A stretch of DNA of 64,000 nt from Paludibacter sp. (GTDB lineage: Bacteria; Bacteroidota; Bacteroidia; Bacteroidales; Paludibacteraceae), in contig NZ_WASO01000014.1 of the NCBI RefSeq assembly GCF_009712605.1, positions 62,001-126,000 on the forward strand, in the 5' to 3' direction. The notes under the pieces were generated by a model. The model saw only the letters and a list, made by a program, of their open reading frames with translations, made no database searches and was not told the origin of the DNA. This document shows, piece by piece, positions 14,499-24,880 of this stretch (the first letter of the stretch is position 1; each line of letters starts with the position of its first letter). A program made the translations under genes and the position numbers.

Positions 14499-16370
14499 CT
14501 AAAATTTCAGATTAAAGCCTCCCATGGCAGTTGCTTTGGGCATGGTGAAACCGGCGTTGATTTCGTAATGTTGTGCCAACAGGTTTTCTCCGCGAACAAA
14601 CAGGCTGAACTGACGGCTCAGTTGATAACTTCCACGAAGATTCCACAGGACGAAATTCTCCCGGTTCACAGGACTGACAGAGGTATAAAGTCCGTTAATA
14701 TACTGCACGCCGGTCGATACCATCCACTTACCACGGGTAAAATCCACCCCGGCAAAAAGCTTGTGTTCGGGAGCAGCCACTACCGGATATTTCATGTGTA
14801 GCCAGCTGTAGTTAGCCGAAAGCATCCATGTCTCATTAATCCGATAACTGCAACTTGTTTCTGCACCCCAATTTTCAATTTTACCGGTGTTGATATTAAT
14901 CGGACGGCCGTTCTGAAACACCGTCTGAATCATATTGTCACCGTTGATATAAAACAGGTTAATGCCATAGGACAATGCATTACTGAGCAGTCGCTGTGAC
15001 CACGAAACCTCATAGTTCATCATTTTTTCGGGCAATAAATTCGGGTTTTGAGGAGGGAACATATACAATTCGCGAATGGTCGGGTTGCGGAACCCTTTAC
15101 TTACCAATGCTTTCAGTTCGGCAGTCTGTGGCAGATGCAATGACACCCCTGCCTGAGGTACCAACTCTGTGCCGGTGACCGAAAAATGATCGACCCGCAA
15201 ACCTGCATCCAGTGTAATCTGCGAACCAAGCGTTTGGCGAACGTCGGCATATCCGGCCACTTCTTCTTCAACTTTATCGGCAATATTAGTGCTGCTGCTT
15301 GTAAACTGATTCCAGGCCTTCCCTCCGACATTCTGATAGTCAATACCTACCGTTATCCGGTTGCCCGTAAAGAAGCTTGCACTCTGATACCAGTTGATTC
15401 CGTACAAGCGATCGTTGGAATGAAACAGGTAGGCTGGGGGAGTGTTACCGGCATAATAACCGTCATTGATTTTGTGATTACCCCAGTTGTAATAAAACAT
15501 GAATGCCCCGGAAGTGTTGCTGTAATTATTTTCAAGGGAAAGCGACGACATGCCGCGGGTTATGTGAGAATCATTGTTCAGAATAGGTTTGGTAACCGTG
15601 CCCGGATTAGAGGCGTTGAAATGAGTGACGTTCACATCGGCATACAGTTTCCATTGGTTACTGAAATCATATCCCATTTTAGCGAAACCGCTCAATTGCT
15701 CAAATTCCATGTTAGCACGGTGCCCGTCACTGCGATTGTACGAAACGGAAGCAACACTGTTGAAACGTCCTTTTTTGACAATGTTGGATGCTTCTGTCAT
15801 CAGCGTGTTGAACGACCCGTAACCCATCTGAATGTTGTTTTTTACACCATCTTCCTGCGACTTTCGGGTAACTATATTGATGACACCTCCCATGGCATTG
15901 GATCCGTACAACACCGACGCCGGCCCGCGTAACACTTCCACCTTGTCGGCAAGTAATGACTGGTAAGCATCTGCCAGCGGATGCCCCATTAAGCCCATGT
16001 ATTGCGGGTGACCGTCGATAAGCACCAACAGTTCGGTGGTGGGGCTTCCCCCAATACCGCGCAGACTCATTCCTCCGGCAGCTCCGGTCGAAACACCGTA
16101 ACCCATGATGCCACGGCTGGTGGTAAACAATCCCGGAACCTGTTCGGTCAGTATAGGTAGCAATGATTGCTCGTACCTCTGACTAATTTGCTCCCGGTTC
16201 ACCACCGAAACGCTCATGGGTAAATAACGCTTGTCGGTTTCATTTTTGGTACCAGTTACGACTACTTCATCAATTGTGTAATGCTTTGAAACACTGGTTG
16301 TATCTTTTTCAAGTGCTGAAACGGACACAAACGAACTGCATATTAAAATACCGGTTAATAAATTTCTCAT
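14499..16370 (-). CDS. TonB-dependent outer-membrane receptor (BtuB/siderophore type)
   Basis: The product is 623 residues with a signal peptide ending near SVSA. A TonB-box-like stretch (YTIDEVVVTGTKN) leads to the plug domain with MSLRGIGGSPTTELLVLIDG and VEVLRGPASVLYGSNAMGGV, then a beta-barrel ending in a terminal phenylalanine (GGFNLKF). The size and the absence of the CarboxypepD-like N-terminal extension separate it from SusC. It imports an unknown ligand such as a cobalamin, heme or iron chelate. No partner genes or riboswitch are visible nearby, so the substrate stays open. Confidence 0.9.
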   Translation of the reverse strand: MRNLLTGILICSSFVSVSALEKDTTSVSKHYTIDEVVVTGTKNETDKRYLPMSVSVVNREQISQRYEQSLLPILTEQVPGLFTTSRGIMGYGVSTGAAGGMSLRGIGGSPTTELLVLIDGHPQYMGLMGHPLADAYQSLLADKVEVLRGPASVLYGSNAMGGVINIVTRKSQEDGVKNNIQMGYGSFNTLMTEASNIVKKGRFNSVASVSYNRSDGHRANMEFEQLSGFAKMGYDFSNQWKLYADVNVTHFNASNPGTVTKPILNNDSHITRGMSSLSLENNYSNTSGAFMFYYNWGNHKINDGYYAGNTPPAYLFHSNDRLYGINWYQSASFFTGNRITVGIDYQNVGGKAWNQFTSSSTNIADKVEEEVAGYADVRQTLGSQITLDAGLRVDHFSVTGTELVPQAGVSLHLPQTAELKALVSKGFRNPTIRELYMFPPQNPNLLPEKMMNYEVSWSQRLLSNALSYGINLFYINGDNMIQTVFQNGRPININTGKIENWGAETSCSYRINETWMLSANYSWLHMKYPVVAAPEHKLFAGVDFTRGKWMVSTGVQYINGLYTSVSPVNRENFVLWNLRGSYQLSRQFSLFVRGENLLAQHYEINAGFTMPKATAMGGFNLKF

Positions 16371-16617
16371 TCTTAAGTGGCTTTACTCCATTCTGTTTTT
16401 TGCGCAAATTTCGGCCAAAGATAAGATTTACTCCGCATTTCCATCCATTAATCTGATATAAATTACGCATCAAAATTAACGAACGATCTATATTGCCAAC
16501 AACAAAGCTGTCGTATTCAAACAATAAATGGAGATGTGCAGATGCCGGTAGCGCATTTGAAATAAAATACATTACCGGCATCCCTTTGTTCTTTTGGACT
16601 ATTGTTCTGTCAAGAAG

Positions 16618-17622
<1,005 letters not shown>

Positions 17623-17682
17623 TCAAATATAATTGACTATTCTGATTTTAATCGGAATTATTTTTCTGATAAGCAGTTCGGT

Positions 17683-18216
17683 TTATAAAGATGCTCCCAT
17701 GCGATAAGCTTCATCCATTACAGACTTACCCTTAACCTCTCCTTTTTGCCATACGCCAGTACCATAAATCACTCCCTTTTCGGTAGCCCCATTCAGGCAA
17801 TCGGTAAAGCCCCGAAACGATTCCAGCGTTCTCTCCAACGAGTTTTTGTTGCCATCGGCAGCAGTCATGATAAAGCAAAACTCTTTGTTGCTAATTTCTG
17901 TATAACGTGCGCAACAACGGTCAATCAGGGTCTTTATCTGTCCGTTCAATGAATAAAAATAGACCGGAGTCGCCATTACAATCACATCGGTAGCAATCAT
18001 CTTCGCCAGGACTTCGGTCATGTCGTCCTTCTGCGAACAAACCCGCTTATCGTAACACACACCGCAACCGGTACAATAATGGATATTTTTATCCTTTACG
18101 TAGATTTTCTCGGTCTGATGTCCTGCCGATTGTGCGCCCTCCATCAAACGGTCGCACAACAAGTCAGAATTGCCACCCTTACGCGGACTTCCCGACAGTA
18201 TCAATACTTTCTTCAT
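17683..18216 (-). CDS. Flavodoxin-like NADPH-dependent FMN reductase (WrbA/iron-sulfur flavoprotein type)
   Basis: The product is 177 residues with the FMN loop SGSPRKGGNS at the N-terminus, then YCTGCGVCYDKRVC, a cysteine cluster like that of iron-sulfur flavoproteins but in shortened form, and ATPVYFYSLNGQ near the flavin ring. It probably reduces flavins, quinones or other small acceptors. The gene begins 2 bp before the end of the cupin gene region (1-bp gap), so it is in the same operon. Confidence 0.88.
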   Translation of the reverse strand: MKKVLILSGSPRKGGNSDLLCDRLMEGAQSAGHQTEKIYVKDKNIHYCTGCGVCYDKRVCSQKDDMTEVLAKMIATDVIVMATPVYFYSLNGQIKTLIDRCCARYTEISNKEFCFIMTAADGNKNSLERTLESFRGFTDCLNGATEKGVIYGTGVWQKGEVKGKSVMDEAYRMGASL

Positions 18217-18217
18217 T

Positions 18218-18622
18218 TTATCCCTGTTTTAATGCATTACGATACTCATCATCGCTAACCGGTTCGTGCCAGGTAACCTGATTTCTGCTTGCTTTTGGAG
18301 TAATCCCTACATGCACAAACTCGCTTGCGGCAGTTGCTCCATGCCAGTGCAATATATTGGGTTTAATTTCCACCACATCACCGGCTTTCAGTAATTGTGC
18401 CGGCTTTCCTTTCTCCTGATAATAACCTTCTCCCGAAGTGCATAATAGCAATTGTCCTTCGGAATGTTCGTGCCAATAGTTGCGGCATCCGGGTGCGAAG
18501 GTAACATTATAACTCAGCAGATCATAAGTAGCAACGTCTGTAATCAGCATCTCCACCCAGGCATCTCCGGTGAAATAAGCAGGAGCTTTTTGTCCTTTTG
18601 GAAAGATTTCGTTTTTGTTCAT
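18218..18622 (-). CDS. Cupin-domain protein
   Basis: The product is 134 residues forming a single cupin barrel. Motif 1 reads YWHEHSEGQLLLCTSGEGYY with two histidines and a glutamate for a metal ion. Motif 2 reads NILHWHGA with the distal histidine. Small cupins of this type accompany reductases and carboxymuconolactone-decarboxylase-like proteins and are of uncertain activity. It is tightly packed between the alcohol dehydrogenase (9 bp) and the FMN reductase (1 bp). Confidence 0.9.
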   Translation of the reverse strand: MNKNEIFPKGQKAPAYFTGDAWVEMLITDVATYDLLSYNVTFAPGCRNYWHEHSEGQLLLCTSGEGYYQEKGKPAQLLKAGDVVEIKPNILHWHGATAASEFVHVGITPKASRNQVTWHEPVSDDEYRNALKQG

Positions 18623-18631
18623 TACTGTAAA

Positions 18632-19780
18632 TTACTTTGCATTTTCCAATACCGTACGAATCATATCCGGTGTATAAAGCGCGGTAGCTCCCCACATAGC
18701 TGCTACTGCCGATAGTTTTTCCACCAGCATCGGGATGTCGCTTTCGGAAATATTACCCTCTTTCAAAGTAACCGGAGCACCGATTTTCGAATACCAGTTT
18801 TTCAGGGCTTCGATACCGGCATCGGCACCTTCTACATTGAACATATTGCGGGCAAATTGTTCAAAACGGTCGGGCAGGTTATTCTTTTGCCATTGCATCC
18901 AGGCAGGCATAACAATTGACAAACCTGCGCCATGTGCAATGTTGTATTCGGCAGAGAGCGTATGTTCCAGAAAATGGGTGTCAAAACGATTGCCGGCTAC
19001 CCCACAGAATGTCGTGAAGTTTAATGCTTGTGTAGCCGCCCATGCAAATTCGGCACGTGCTTCGTAATTGCCTGCATCTGTCAATAAAATTTCGGTGGTA
19101 CGCATCACTGTTTTCAAAAGGTTTTCAACGTATCCAGCCATGTATTCAGGTAGATACGTTGCCGAAAGGTACATATCCAGACTGTGAGCGAAAATGTCGG
19201 ATGCAGAATAAGCCAAATAGTCGTTGGAAACGGTAGCCTGTAATTCCGGATTGATAACCGAAACCGTCGGAAAGGTTTCCGGCCCGGCCAGACTGAGCTT
19301 TTGTTTGGTTTGGTCGTTGGTAACTACCGCATAGTTGTTCATTTCGCTACCGGTAGCGGCCAGAGTCATAATGTCGAAAATCTTCAAAGCTTTTTGCGGT
19401 TCTGCCTTATGAAGGAAGAAATCCCATACGTCGCCGTCGTATTTAGCACCGGCTGCAATCGTTTTGGACGAATCGAGCACCGAGCCTCCGCCAACAGCCA
19501 GTACAGCTTCCAGACCTTTGTTTTTGGCAATTTCAATTCCCTCACATACTTTACTCAGCAGAGGATTGCTCTGTACGCCCCCAAGTTCTTCAAAGTTGAT
19601 ACCATTTTCGGCTAACGATTTGGTTACGGTAGAAAAAAGTCCGCTCTTTTTAATGCGGTCCGAACCATACACGATCAATACTTTCGACACACCATATTCT
19701 GCAATGTATTTACCGATATTTGCCTCTTTCCCTTTTCCGAATTCAATGCGGGTCGGGTTGTAATAATTAAAGTCGTTCAT
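18632..19780 (-). CDS. Iron-containing alcohol dehydrogenase (YqhD/butanol-dehydrogenase type)
   Basis: The product is 382 residues from ATG 19780 (MNDFNYYNPTRIEFG). The NAD(P)-binding stretch is LAVGGGSVLDSSKTIA. Metal ligands are in SDIFAHSLDMYL, HFLEHTLSAEYN and IAHGAGLSIV. The family reduces aldehydes to alcohols, normally with NADPH. It is the first gene of the four-gene operon facing the AraC regulator, with a TAATTTTG promoter box 53 bp upstream. Confidence 0.93.
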   Translation of the reverse strand: MNDFNYYNPTRIEFGKGKEANIGKYIAEYGVSKVLIVYGSDRIKKSGLFSTVTKSLAENGINFEELGGVQSNPLLSKVCEGIEIAKNKGLEAVLAVGGGSVLDSSKTIAAGAKYDGDVWDFFLHKAEPQKALKIFDIMTLAATGSEMNNYAVVTNDQTKQKLSLAGPETFPTVSVINPELQATVSNDYLAYSASDIFAHSLDMYLSATYLPEYMAGYVENLLKTVMRTTEILLTDAGNYEARAEFAWAATQALNFTTFCGVAGNRFDTHFLEHTLSAEYNIAHGAGLSIVMPAWMQWQKNNLPDRFEQFARNMFNVEGADAGIEALKNWYSKIGAPVTLKEGNISESDIPMLVEKLSAVAAMWGATALYTPDMIRTVLENAK

Positions 19781-19833
19781 AAGTTTTTTGTTATTTGTTT
19801 GATTTTGCAATTCATTTAATCTTTTCGACGCTG

Positions 19834-19841
19834 CAAAATTA
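19834..19841 (-). promoter_or_regulatory. -7 box (TAATTTTG) of the alcohol dehydrogenase operon
   Basis: This matches TAnnTTTG on the minus strand in the 190-bp divergent region between the dehydrogenase and the AraC gene. Confidence 0.4.
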
Positions 19842-19938
19842 CGGGTAGAAAACGGCCCGTCATTTATACGAATTACTGATGTTTATACCATTTTTACTTA
19901 TAGTGATCCGGGGAGATTCTTTATTGGATTCAGGGAGT

Positions 19939-19946
19939 TATCTTTG
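19939..19946 (+). promoter_or_regulatory. -7 box (TATCTTTG) of the AraC-family gene
   Basis: This matches TAnnTTTG. It lies only 11 bp before the ATG at 19958, which would leave almost no leader, and therefore favours the ATG at 19970 as the real start. Confidence 0.45.
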
Positions 19947-19969
19947 CATCAAATTTAATGCAAATTGCT

Positions 19970-20866
19970 ATGGACGAGTTAACAAGAATAGAAGATATTT
20001 CGAAATATAATGCCATGCTGGGATTGGAAACATTCCATCCTTTAGTAGCCGTGATTGATTTTTCTAAATCGAAGCAGATATGTCAGATGCGCCGCTATAT
20101 GGGACTGTATACCATGTTTTTGAAAGATGTAAAATGTGGGGATATCAAGTATGGCCGTAACTATTACGACTATCAGGAAGGCACACTGGTGTTTGTCGCG
20201 CCGGGGCAGGTGATGGAGGTGGAAAATAGTGGTGAGATCATTCAACCGAAAGGGTGGGCGCTGGTGTTTCATCCCGATTTGATTCATGGTACTTCGCTTG
20301 GACAGCATATCAAGGATTATACCTTCTTTTCCTATGAGGTGTACGAGGCGCTTCATCTTTCGGAACAGGAGCGGCAAATGGTACTGGACTGTCTGCATAA
20401 GATTGACTTCGAACTTCGCCATGCTATCGACAAGCACAGCAAAACCTTAATTGTGAACAATATTGAATTGTTGCTCAATTATTGTATTCGCTTTTATGAC
20501 CGGCAGTTTATCACCCGTAGCAATGTCAACAAGGATGTGTTGATTCGCTTCGAGAAATTGCTGGATACCTATTTTCAATCGGAAACGCCTCAATTACTTG
20601 GATTGCCAACCGTAAGCTATTGCGCAGAAAAGCTCAATCTTTCAGCTAATTATCTGGGCGATCTGATTAAAAAAGAGACCGGCAAATCGCCTCAGGAGCA
20701 TATTCAGCTAAAGGTGATTGATCTCGCCAAAGAGAAAGTTTTCGATACAAGCCTATCGGTTAGTGAAATTGCCTACGAGCTTGGTTTTAAGTACCCGCAG
20801 CATTTCACCCGCATGTTTAAGAAGAGTACCGGCGTATCGCCCAACGAATTCAGAAACCGCAATTAG
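19970..20866 (+). CDS. AraC-family transcriptional regulator
   Basis: The product is 298 residues from ATG 19970. The N-terminal cupin-like sensing domain contains GTLVFVAPGQVMEV. The C-terminal double helix-turn-helix (about 200-298) reads LNLSANYLGDLIKKETGKSP and LSVSEIAYELGFKYPQHFTR, followed by KKSTGVSPNEFR. It is divergent from the alcohol dehydrogenase operon and is its probable regulator. The inducer is unknown; a carbonyl compound is a reasonable guess from the target genes. Confidence 0.93.
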   Translation: MDELTRIEDISKYNAMLGLETFHPLVAVIDFSKSKQICQMRRYMGLYTMFLKDVKCGDIKYGRNYYDYQEGTLVFVAPGQVMEVENSGEIIQPKGWALVFHPDLIHGTSLGQHIKDYTFFSYEVYEALHLSEQERQMVLDCLHKIDFELRHAIDKHSKTLIVNNIELLLNYCIRFYDRQFITRSNVNKDVLIRFEKLLDTYFQSETPQLLGLPTVSYCAEKLNLSANYLGDLIKKETGKSPQEHIQLKVIDLAKEKVFDTSLSVSEIAYELGFKYPQHFTRMFKKSTGVSPNEFRNRN

Positions 20867-20978
20867 AGAGGTCTGTGATTTAATGAATTATTTTCTTTAG
20901 TAATTTAGAAGATGTTTGAGATCAGATGAAAAACGAGATGCATGCAATGCGTCTGTACTATATGAAAAGTAGGTGAGG

Positions 20979-22136
20979 TTATCGTCCGTAGTGGACGAAA
21001 CTATATCGTTTGTAGAAGATATAAAGCAAAAGGCATCCGGTGAAGGCAAAGGGTACGCCCACCAGGGAAGGATAACGGCAATCGAGGCCTGCATGTAATG
21101 TGAGACCTCCGCAATAGGCTCCGATGGCATTTCCCAGGTTAAAAGCAATTTGTACACAGGCAGCTCCCAGCATTTCGCCTCCTTTCGAATAGCGGATAAT
21201 GAGTATTTGTTGCGGACTTGAAAGAGCGAATAGTCCGGTGGTGCATATCATCATCAGTAATACTGATAACCACGATATGGGCGACAGGAAAAAGATAAGC
21301 AGCAAGGTCGCACCTATAGAAGCCTGAGTAAGTGAACCAACTTTGGCAGGGTTGTAGCGGTCGGACAAAACGCCTCCCGTAAGATTGCCTACTACCATTC
21401 CTAATCCTGCAAGCACCATCAGAAATGTAATGATGTGTGGATCGAAACCAGATACGTCTCTCAACAGGGGATTAATGTAGCTGTACCATGCAAAAACGCC
21501 TCCGTTGCCTAACAGAACGGCTCCTATCAGCAGCCAGGGAGCAGGTGATTTCAGAAAGCGAAACTGCCCCTTGAATCCTGTATCGGGCAGGCTGGGGACA
21601 CGGGGAACCCATTTCGAGATAAATAGCAGTGTGATAATACTCCAGCCTCCGATGAGTAAAAAGGTGATGCGCCATGACAGTGTTACGCTTAACCAGGTAC
21701 ACAGCGGAACTCCGAAGAGATTAGCGATAGTCATACCTGATACCATCAGTGCAATGGCTTGTGAACCTTTTCCTTTGTCGGCCAGCTTGTCGGAAACGAT
21801 GGTGCCCACTCCGAAATATGCCCCGTGTGGAATGCCGGAAACAAAGCGGGCTAACAAAAGTAAGGAGTAGTTTGGTGCAACAGCAGCGCCCAGATTCCCG
21901 ATCAGGATAAGAACAACAAGCGCTAATAGTATGTGTTTTAGTTGAAATTTGCGGGCAAGAATCAGCATGGGAGCTCCCGCGCAAACCCCAAGTGCATAGG
22001 CGGAAATCAGGTGGCCGGCCGTGTCGATACTGATGAGAAGGTCGTGAGCCACATCGGGTAATATCCCCATCATGGCAAATTCCGACATGCCCAGGCATAA
22101 AGTGCCAAATGCCAGCGCTACAATACTTTTCTTCAT
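20979..22136 (-). CDS. MFS exporter (AraJ/YdhP-like)
   Basis: The product is 385 residues with twelve predicted hydrophobic segments. The N-terminus reads LCLGMSEFAMMGILPDVA, a signature of the drug/sugar efflux (DHA1) branch, and the loop after helix 4 has GIPHGAYFGVG. The substrate is not predictable. It follows the DMT-family exporter gene by 17 bp, so the two are probably one transcript. Confidence 0.9.
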   Translation of the reverse strand: MKKSIVALAFGTLCLGMSEFAMMGILPDVAHDLLISIDTAGHLISAYALGVCAGAPMLILARKFQLKHILLALVVLILIGNLGAAVAPNYSLLLLARFVSGIPHGAYFGVGTIVSDKLADKGKGSQAIALMVSGMTIANLFGVPLCTWLSVTLSWRITFLLIGGWSIITLLFISKWVPRVPSLPDTGFKGQFRFLKSPAPWLLIGAVLLGNGGVFAWYSYINPLLRDVSGFDPHIITFLMVLAGLGMVVGNLTGGVLSDRYNPAKVGSLTQASIGATLLLIFFLSPISWLSVLLMMICTTGLFALSSPQQILIIRYSKGGEMLGAACVQIAFNLGNAIGAYCGGLTLHAGLDCRYPSLVGVPFAFTGCLLLYIFYKRYSFVHYGR

Positions 22137-22153
22137 ATCATCGTCTCACTTAT

Positions 22154-23071
22154 TCACCTTCTCACCTTCTTGTTTAGCTGGCTGACGAATAGTCCGGCAA
22201 TAACCACAACCATTCCGATAATTTGTTGAGCAGGCAATACTTCATGCAGGATAATTGCCGAGAAAATAGCTGTGAGTACCGGAAGTAGGTTGCAAAACAC
22301 ATTGCTACGCGCAACACCTATGCGACGTACAGCTTCGGCAAATAACACGAAAGCGATAAATGAGGCAAAGAGAGCCAAAAGCAACATGCAAACAATGGAG
22401 TCGGTACGCCACACTATTTCATGTAAATGAGGCGCTTCTATTCCAAGAAACAGTGGCAGGAAATAGAAGAATCCTATAATGTTTTGGTAGGTGACCAAAG
22501 TGACACCGTTGTAGTGAGCCGAGAGTTTTTTCAGCACCGTGGCGTAGAATATGGCCGATGTTACAGCCAGAGCTATCAGTAAAACGCCAGCAGTATCGGT
22601 AGCCGTGGCTTGATCGCTACCCACCGTGACGATGGAAATGATACCGGCAAATGATACGATAATGCCTGCAATATTTGCTTTGCTGATCTTTTCTTTCAGG
22701 ATGAAATATGCCGAAAATGGAGCAAAGAGCGGAATGGTGGCAATCATCACTGAAGCAATGGTCGGACTAATTCGTTTCAATCCGTAGGTTTCGCCGATAA
22801 AATAAAGGAACGGCTCGAAAACGGCCAGCAGCAGAAACCATTTAATATCTTCGCGCCGGGGTAGCTGAAGCTGTCGGGTGAATACGCCGAACAGGAGCAT
22901 CACGGCGGTGGCTACCAGTAAACGGGATTCAAGCAGCGTGATGACGGTGAACGATCGCAGGGCAATGTTGGTCCATACGTACGAAAACGACCAGAATACC
23001 ATGGATAGTATAATGGCCGTGTAAATCGTTGGTTTGCTCCACTCACGGGGAGTAGCCGGTTTATTCGACAT
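22154..23071 (-). CDS. EamA/DMT-family transporter
   Basis: The product is 305 residues with ten hydrophobic helices in two EamA halves (first half ends near ISPTIASVMIATIPLFAPFS, second near VLPAQQIIGMVVVIAGLFVS). Members export amino acids or metabolites; the substrate is unknown. Its start codon overlaps the end of the PfkB kinase gene by 11 bp. Confidence 0.9.
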   Translation of the reverse strand: MSNKPATPREWSKPTIYTAIILSMVFWSFSYVWTNIALRSFTVITLLESRLLVATAVMLLFGVFTRQLQLPRREDIKWFLLLAVFEPFLYFIGETYGLKRISPTIASVMIATIPLFAPFSAYFILKEKISKANIAGIIVSFAGIISIVTVGSDQATATDTAGVLLIALAVTSAIFYATVLKKLSAHYNGVTLVTYQNIIGFFYFLPLFLGIEAPHLHEIVWRTDSIVCMLLLALFASFIAFVLFAEAVRRIGVARSNVFCNLLPVLTAIFSAIILHEVLPAQQIIGMVVVIAGLFVSQLNKKVRR

Positions 23072-24050
23072 TTAAAAGCTGTTCAATCCATTTATGAATG
23101 TCACTCCAGCGTTCGTGCTGTATTTTCGGGCCGATCTCTTCCACCACACGGGCAGCCAGATATGAACCGATGCGACCGCTCATTTCGAGAGGAAGATCTT
23201 TGGCAAAGCCATATAAAAATCCGGCCGCGTAAATGTCGCCTGCACCGGTGGTATCCACACAGTTAGCTTCGAATCCCTGTACGCGAATTACATCGTCGCC
23301 GTGCTTGATGAGCGAACCCGCTTTTCCGATTTTCACTACAGCTACCGGGCAAATAGATCCCAGTTCCTGCAGAGCCTCTTCCGGTTCTTTGCCGGTAAGC
23401 GCTTTGGCTTCTTCTTCGTTGGCAAACACGATGTCAACGTTGCCGGGAATAATCTCTTTCAGAAAGTCGAGATTGGCTTCCACCACGTTGAAACTGGCAA
23501 GGTCGAGAGAAACCGTAAGACCTGCTGCTTTTGCGGTATGGATGGCTGTTCGGATTAAATCATAGTTTTGAACCAGATAACCTTCTATGTGGAAAATGCG
23601 ATACCCTTCAAACAGCGAAGGAACGATATCTTTGGCTTCCAGTTCGGCGCTTGCTCCGAGATAAGTGCAGAGAGTACGTTCTCCATCATTAGAGATCATT
23701 ACAAGACAGCGTCCCGATTCGTTTTCAGAAGCGAAAAGCATGGGGTTGATACCGTTGGCACGGGCATCGGCCTGATAAAATTCTCCTACTGAGTCGGGGC
23801 CTATTTTGCCTACAAATCCGGCAGGCAATCCTAAGCGAGCCACTGCGTTAAGGGTATTTGAGGCAGAACCTCCGGCTACCATGTTTTTGTTGTATTCTTC
23901 TGTGTGTCCGCTGATTCGGTTCATTGTGTCGCGGTCGATCAGTTGCATACTGCCTTTTGGCAACTCCAACTGATGAAGCAACTCGTCCGATTCGAGGATG
24001 GTTAGTATGTCTACGAGGGCATTCCCCATACCCAATATTTTGTTACTCAT
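23061..24050 (-). CDS. PfkB-family carbohydrate/nucleoside kinase (adenosine-kinase-like)
   Basis: The product is 329 residues from ATG 24050 (MSNKILGMGNALVD); 27 extra upstream codons are rejected because the family begins here. The N-terminal substrate region has AGGSASNTLNAVARLG. The C-terminal anion hole and catalytic base are in DTTGAGDIYAAGFLYG. Proteins of this type in Bacteroidota are usually annotated as adenosine or ribokinase-like sugar kinases, and the exact substrate cannot be told. It leads a likely three-gene operon with the two exporters. Confidence 0.9.
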   Translation of the reverse strand: MSNKILGMGNALVDILTILESDELLHQLELPKGSMQLIDRDTMNRISGHTEEYNKNMVAGGSASNTLNAVARLGLPAGFVGKIGPDSVGEFYQADARANGINPMLFASENESGRCLVMISNDGERTLCTYLGASAELEAKDIVPSLFEGYRIFHIEGYLVQNYDLIRTAIHTAKAAGLTVSLDLASFNVVEANLDFLKEIIPGNVDIVFANEEEAKALTGKEPEEALQELGSICPVAVVKIGKAGSLIKHGDDVIRVQGFEANCVDTTGAGDIYAAGFLYGFAKDLPLEMSGRIGSYLAARVVEEIGPKIQHERWSDIHKWIEQLLNVE

Positions 24051-24229
24051 TGTGTTATCTTTAGTTGATCTATCTGACAAAAACGGCACAAAGGTAACAA
24101 AAATTAGTGGCATTTTGTTGATTGCCAGCAAAGAATAAAATCAAGTTCAGGGTGTGACGTGACGAATGCACGATGACATCGGCAAAAATCAGTTTATATC
24201 ATTTATCATTAACCATTAACAACTAATCA

Positions 24230-24634
24230 TTACCCATTAACCATTACTCGTGATTTTACCAATGCATGGATGTTCTGCAAGCCGAGTATGATGCGTCTCA
24301 GTTCGTCACCTTTAGGCGTTTTGTATCCGAATCCGTCAATAGAACAGATAGATTCGAAACGATTAATCAACCGGCAGGTTTCCTGCATTTCAGGCGTCAG
24401 TTCAGGCTCTACCTCTTTTGCCTGCTTGTAGAGGGCTACTGGCATGTGGTGTTCTGCTATTTCGTCGTAATGCGACAGTAGTGCAACAAAGAGCTTTTCG
24501 CAACACATCACGGCGATACTGTAGAGCAAATCGTTGTCGAACCGGCTTTTGCGTTCCAATGTTTTCGATAGCGTCGCGAGGTATTTTTCTCCTTCCTGAA
24601 AGAGGTCAAGCGTATTGTCTTTGAGTTTAAACAT
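24230..24634 (-). CDS. Conserved protein of unknown function, possibly HEPN-like helical
   Basis: The product is 134 residues and almost entirely helical by composition, with no signal peptide. Segments such as DLLYSIAVMCCEKLFVALL and AEHHMPVALYKQA recall the helix pair of HEPN-fold proteins, but the catalytic R-x4-6-H motif is not evident. The last codons (VMVNG) fall inside a run of degenerate CATTAAC-type short repeats at about 24200-24246, so the C-terminus may have been changed by repeat growth. Function unknown. Confidence 0.65.
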   Translation of the reverse strand: MFKLKDNTLDLFQEGEKYLATLSKTLERKSRFDNDLLYSIAVMCCEKLFVALLSHYDEIAEHHMPVALYKQAKEVEPELTPEMQETCRLINRFESICSIDGFGYKTPKGDELRRIILGLQNIHALVKSRVMVNG

Positions 24635-24880
24635 AGTGAGGCTTATTACAATTTACAAATCTGATTTTTAGGCTGAAATTATCTACCTATTAGCAATATT
24701 TGTACAGATACATAAACTGTGCCATGGTTGTAATAGTCATATATTCAGGATTATGGTAGAAAGAAAGTGTAGGAAGGAGAGGCTGATTCTCACAAAAATG
24801 TAGACTGGCTACATCTTCTTTTACAAAAATGTAGCAACCTGCTACGACTGTCAGTTTCATATAAGGGCAGACAGTTTACA

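Noticed and set aside
16371-16617. Cobalamin or other riboswitch upstream of the TonB receptor
   Set aside because: I looked for a conserved B12-box-like segment and found none. The gap is short and without clear structure.
24200-24246. CRISPR-like array
   Set aside because: The repeats are 7-8 bp, degenerate and without spacers of regular length.
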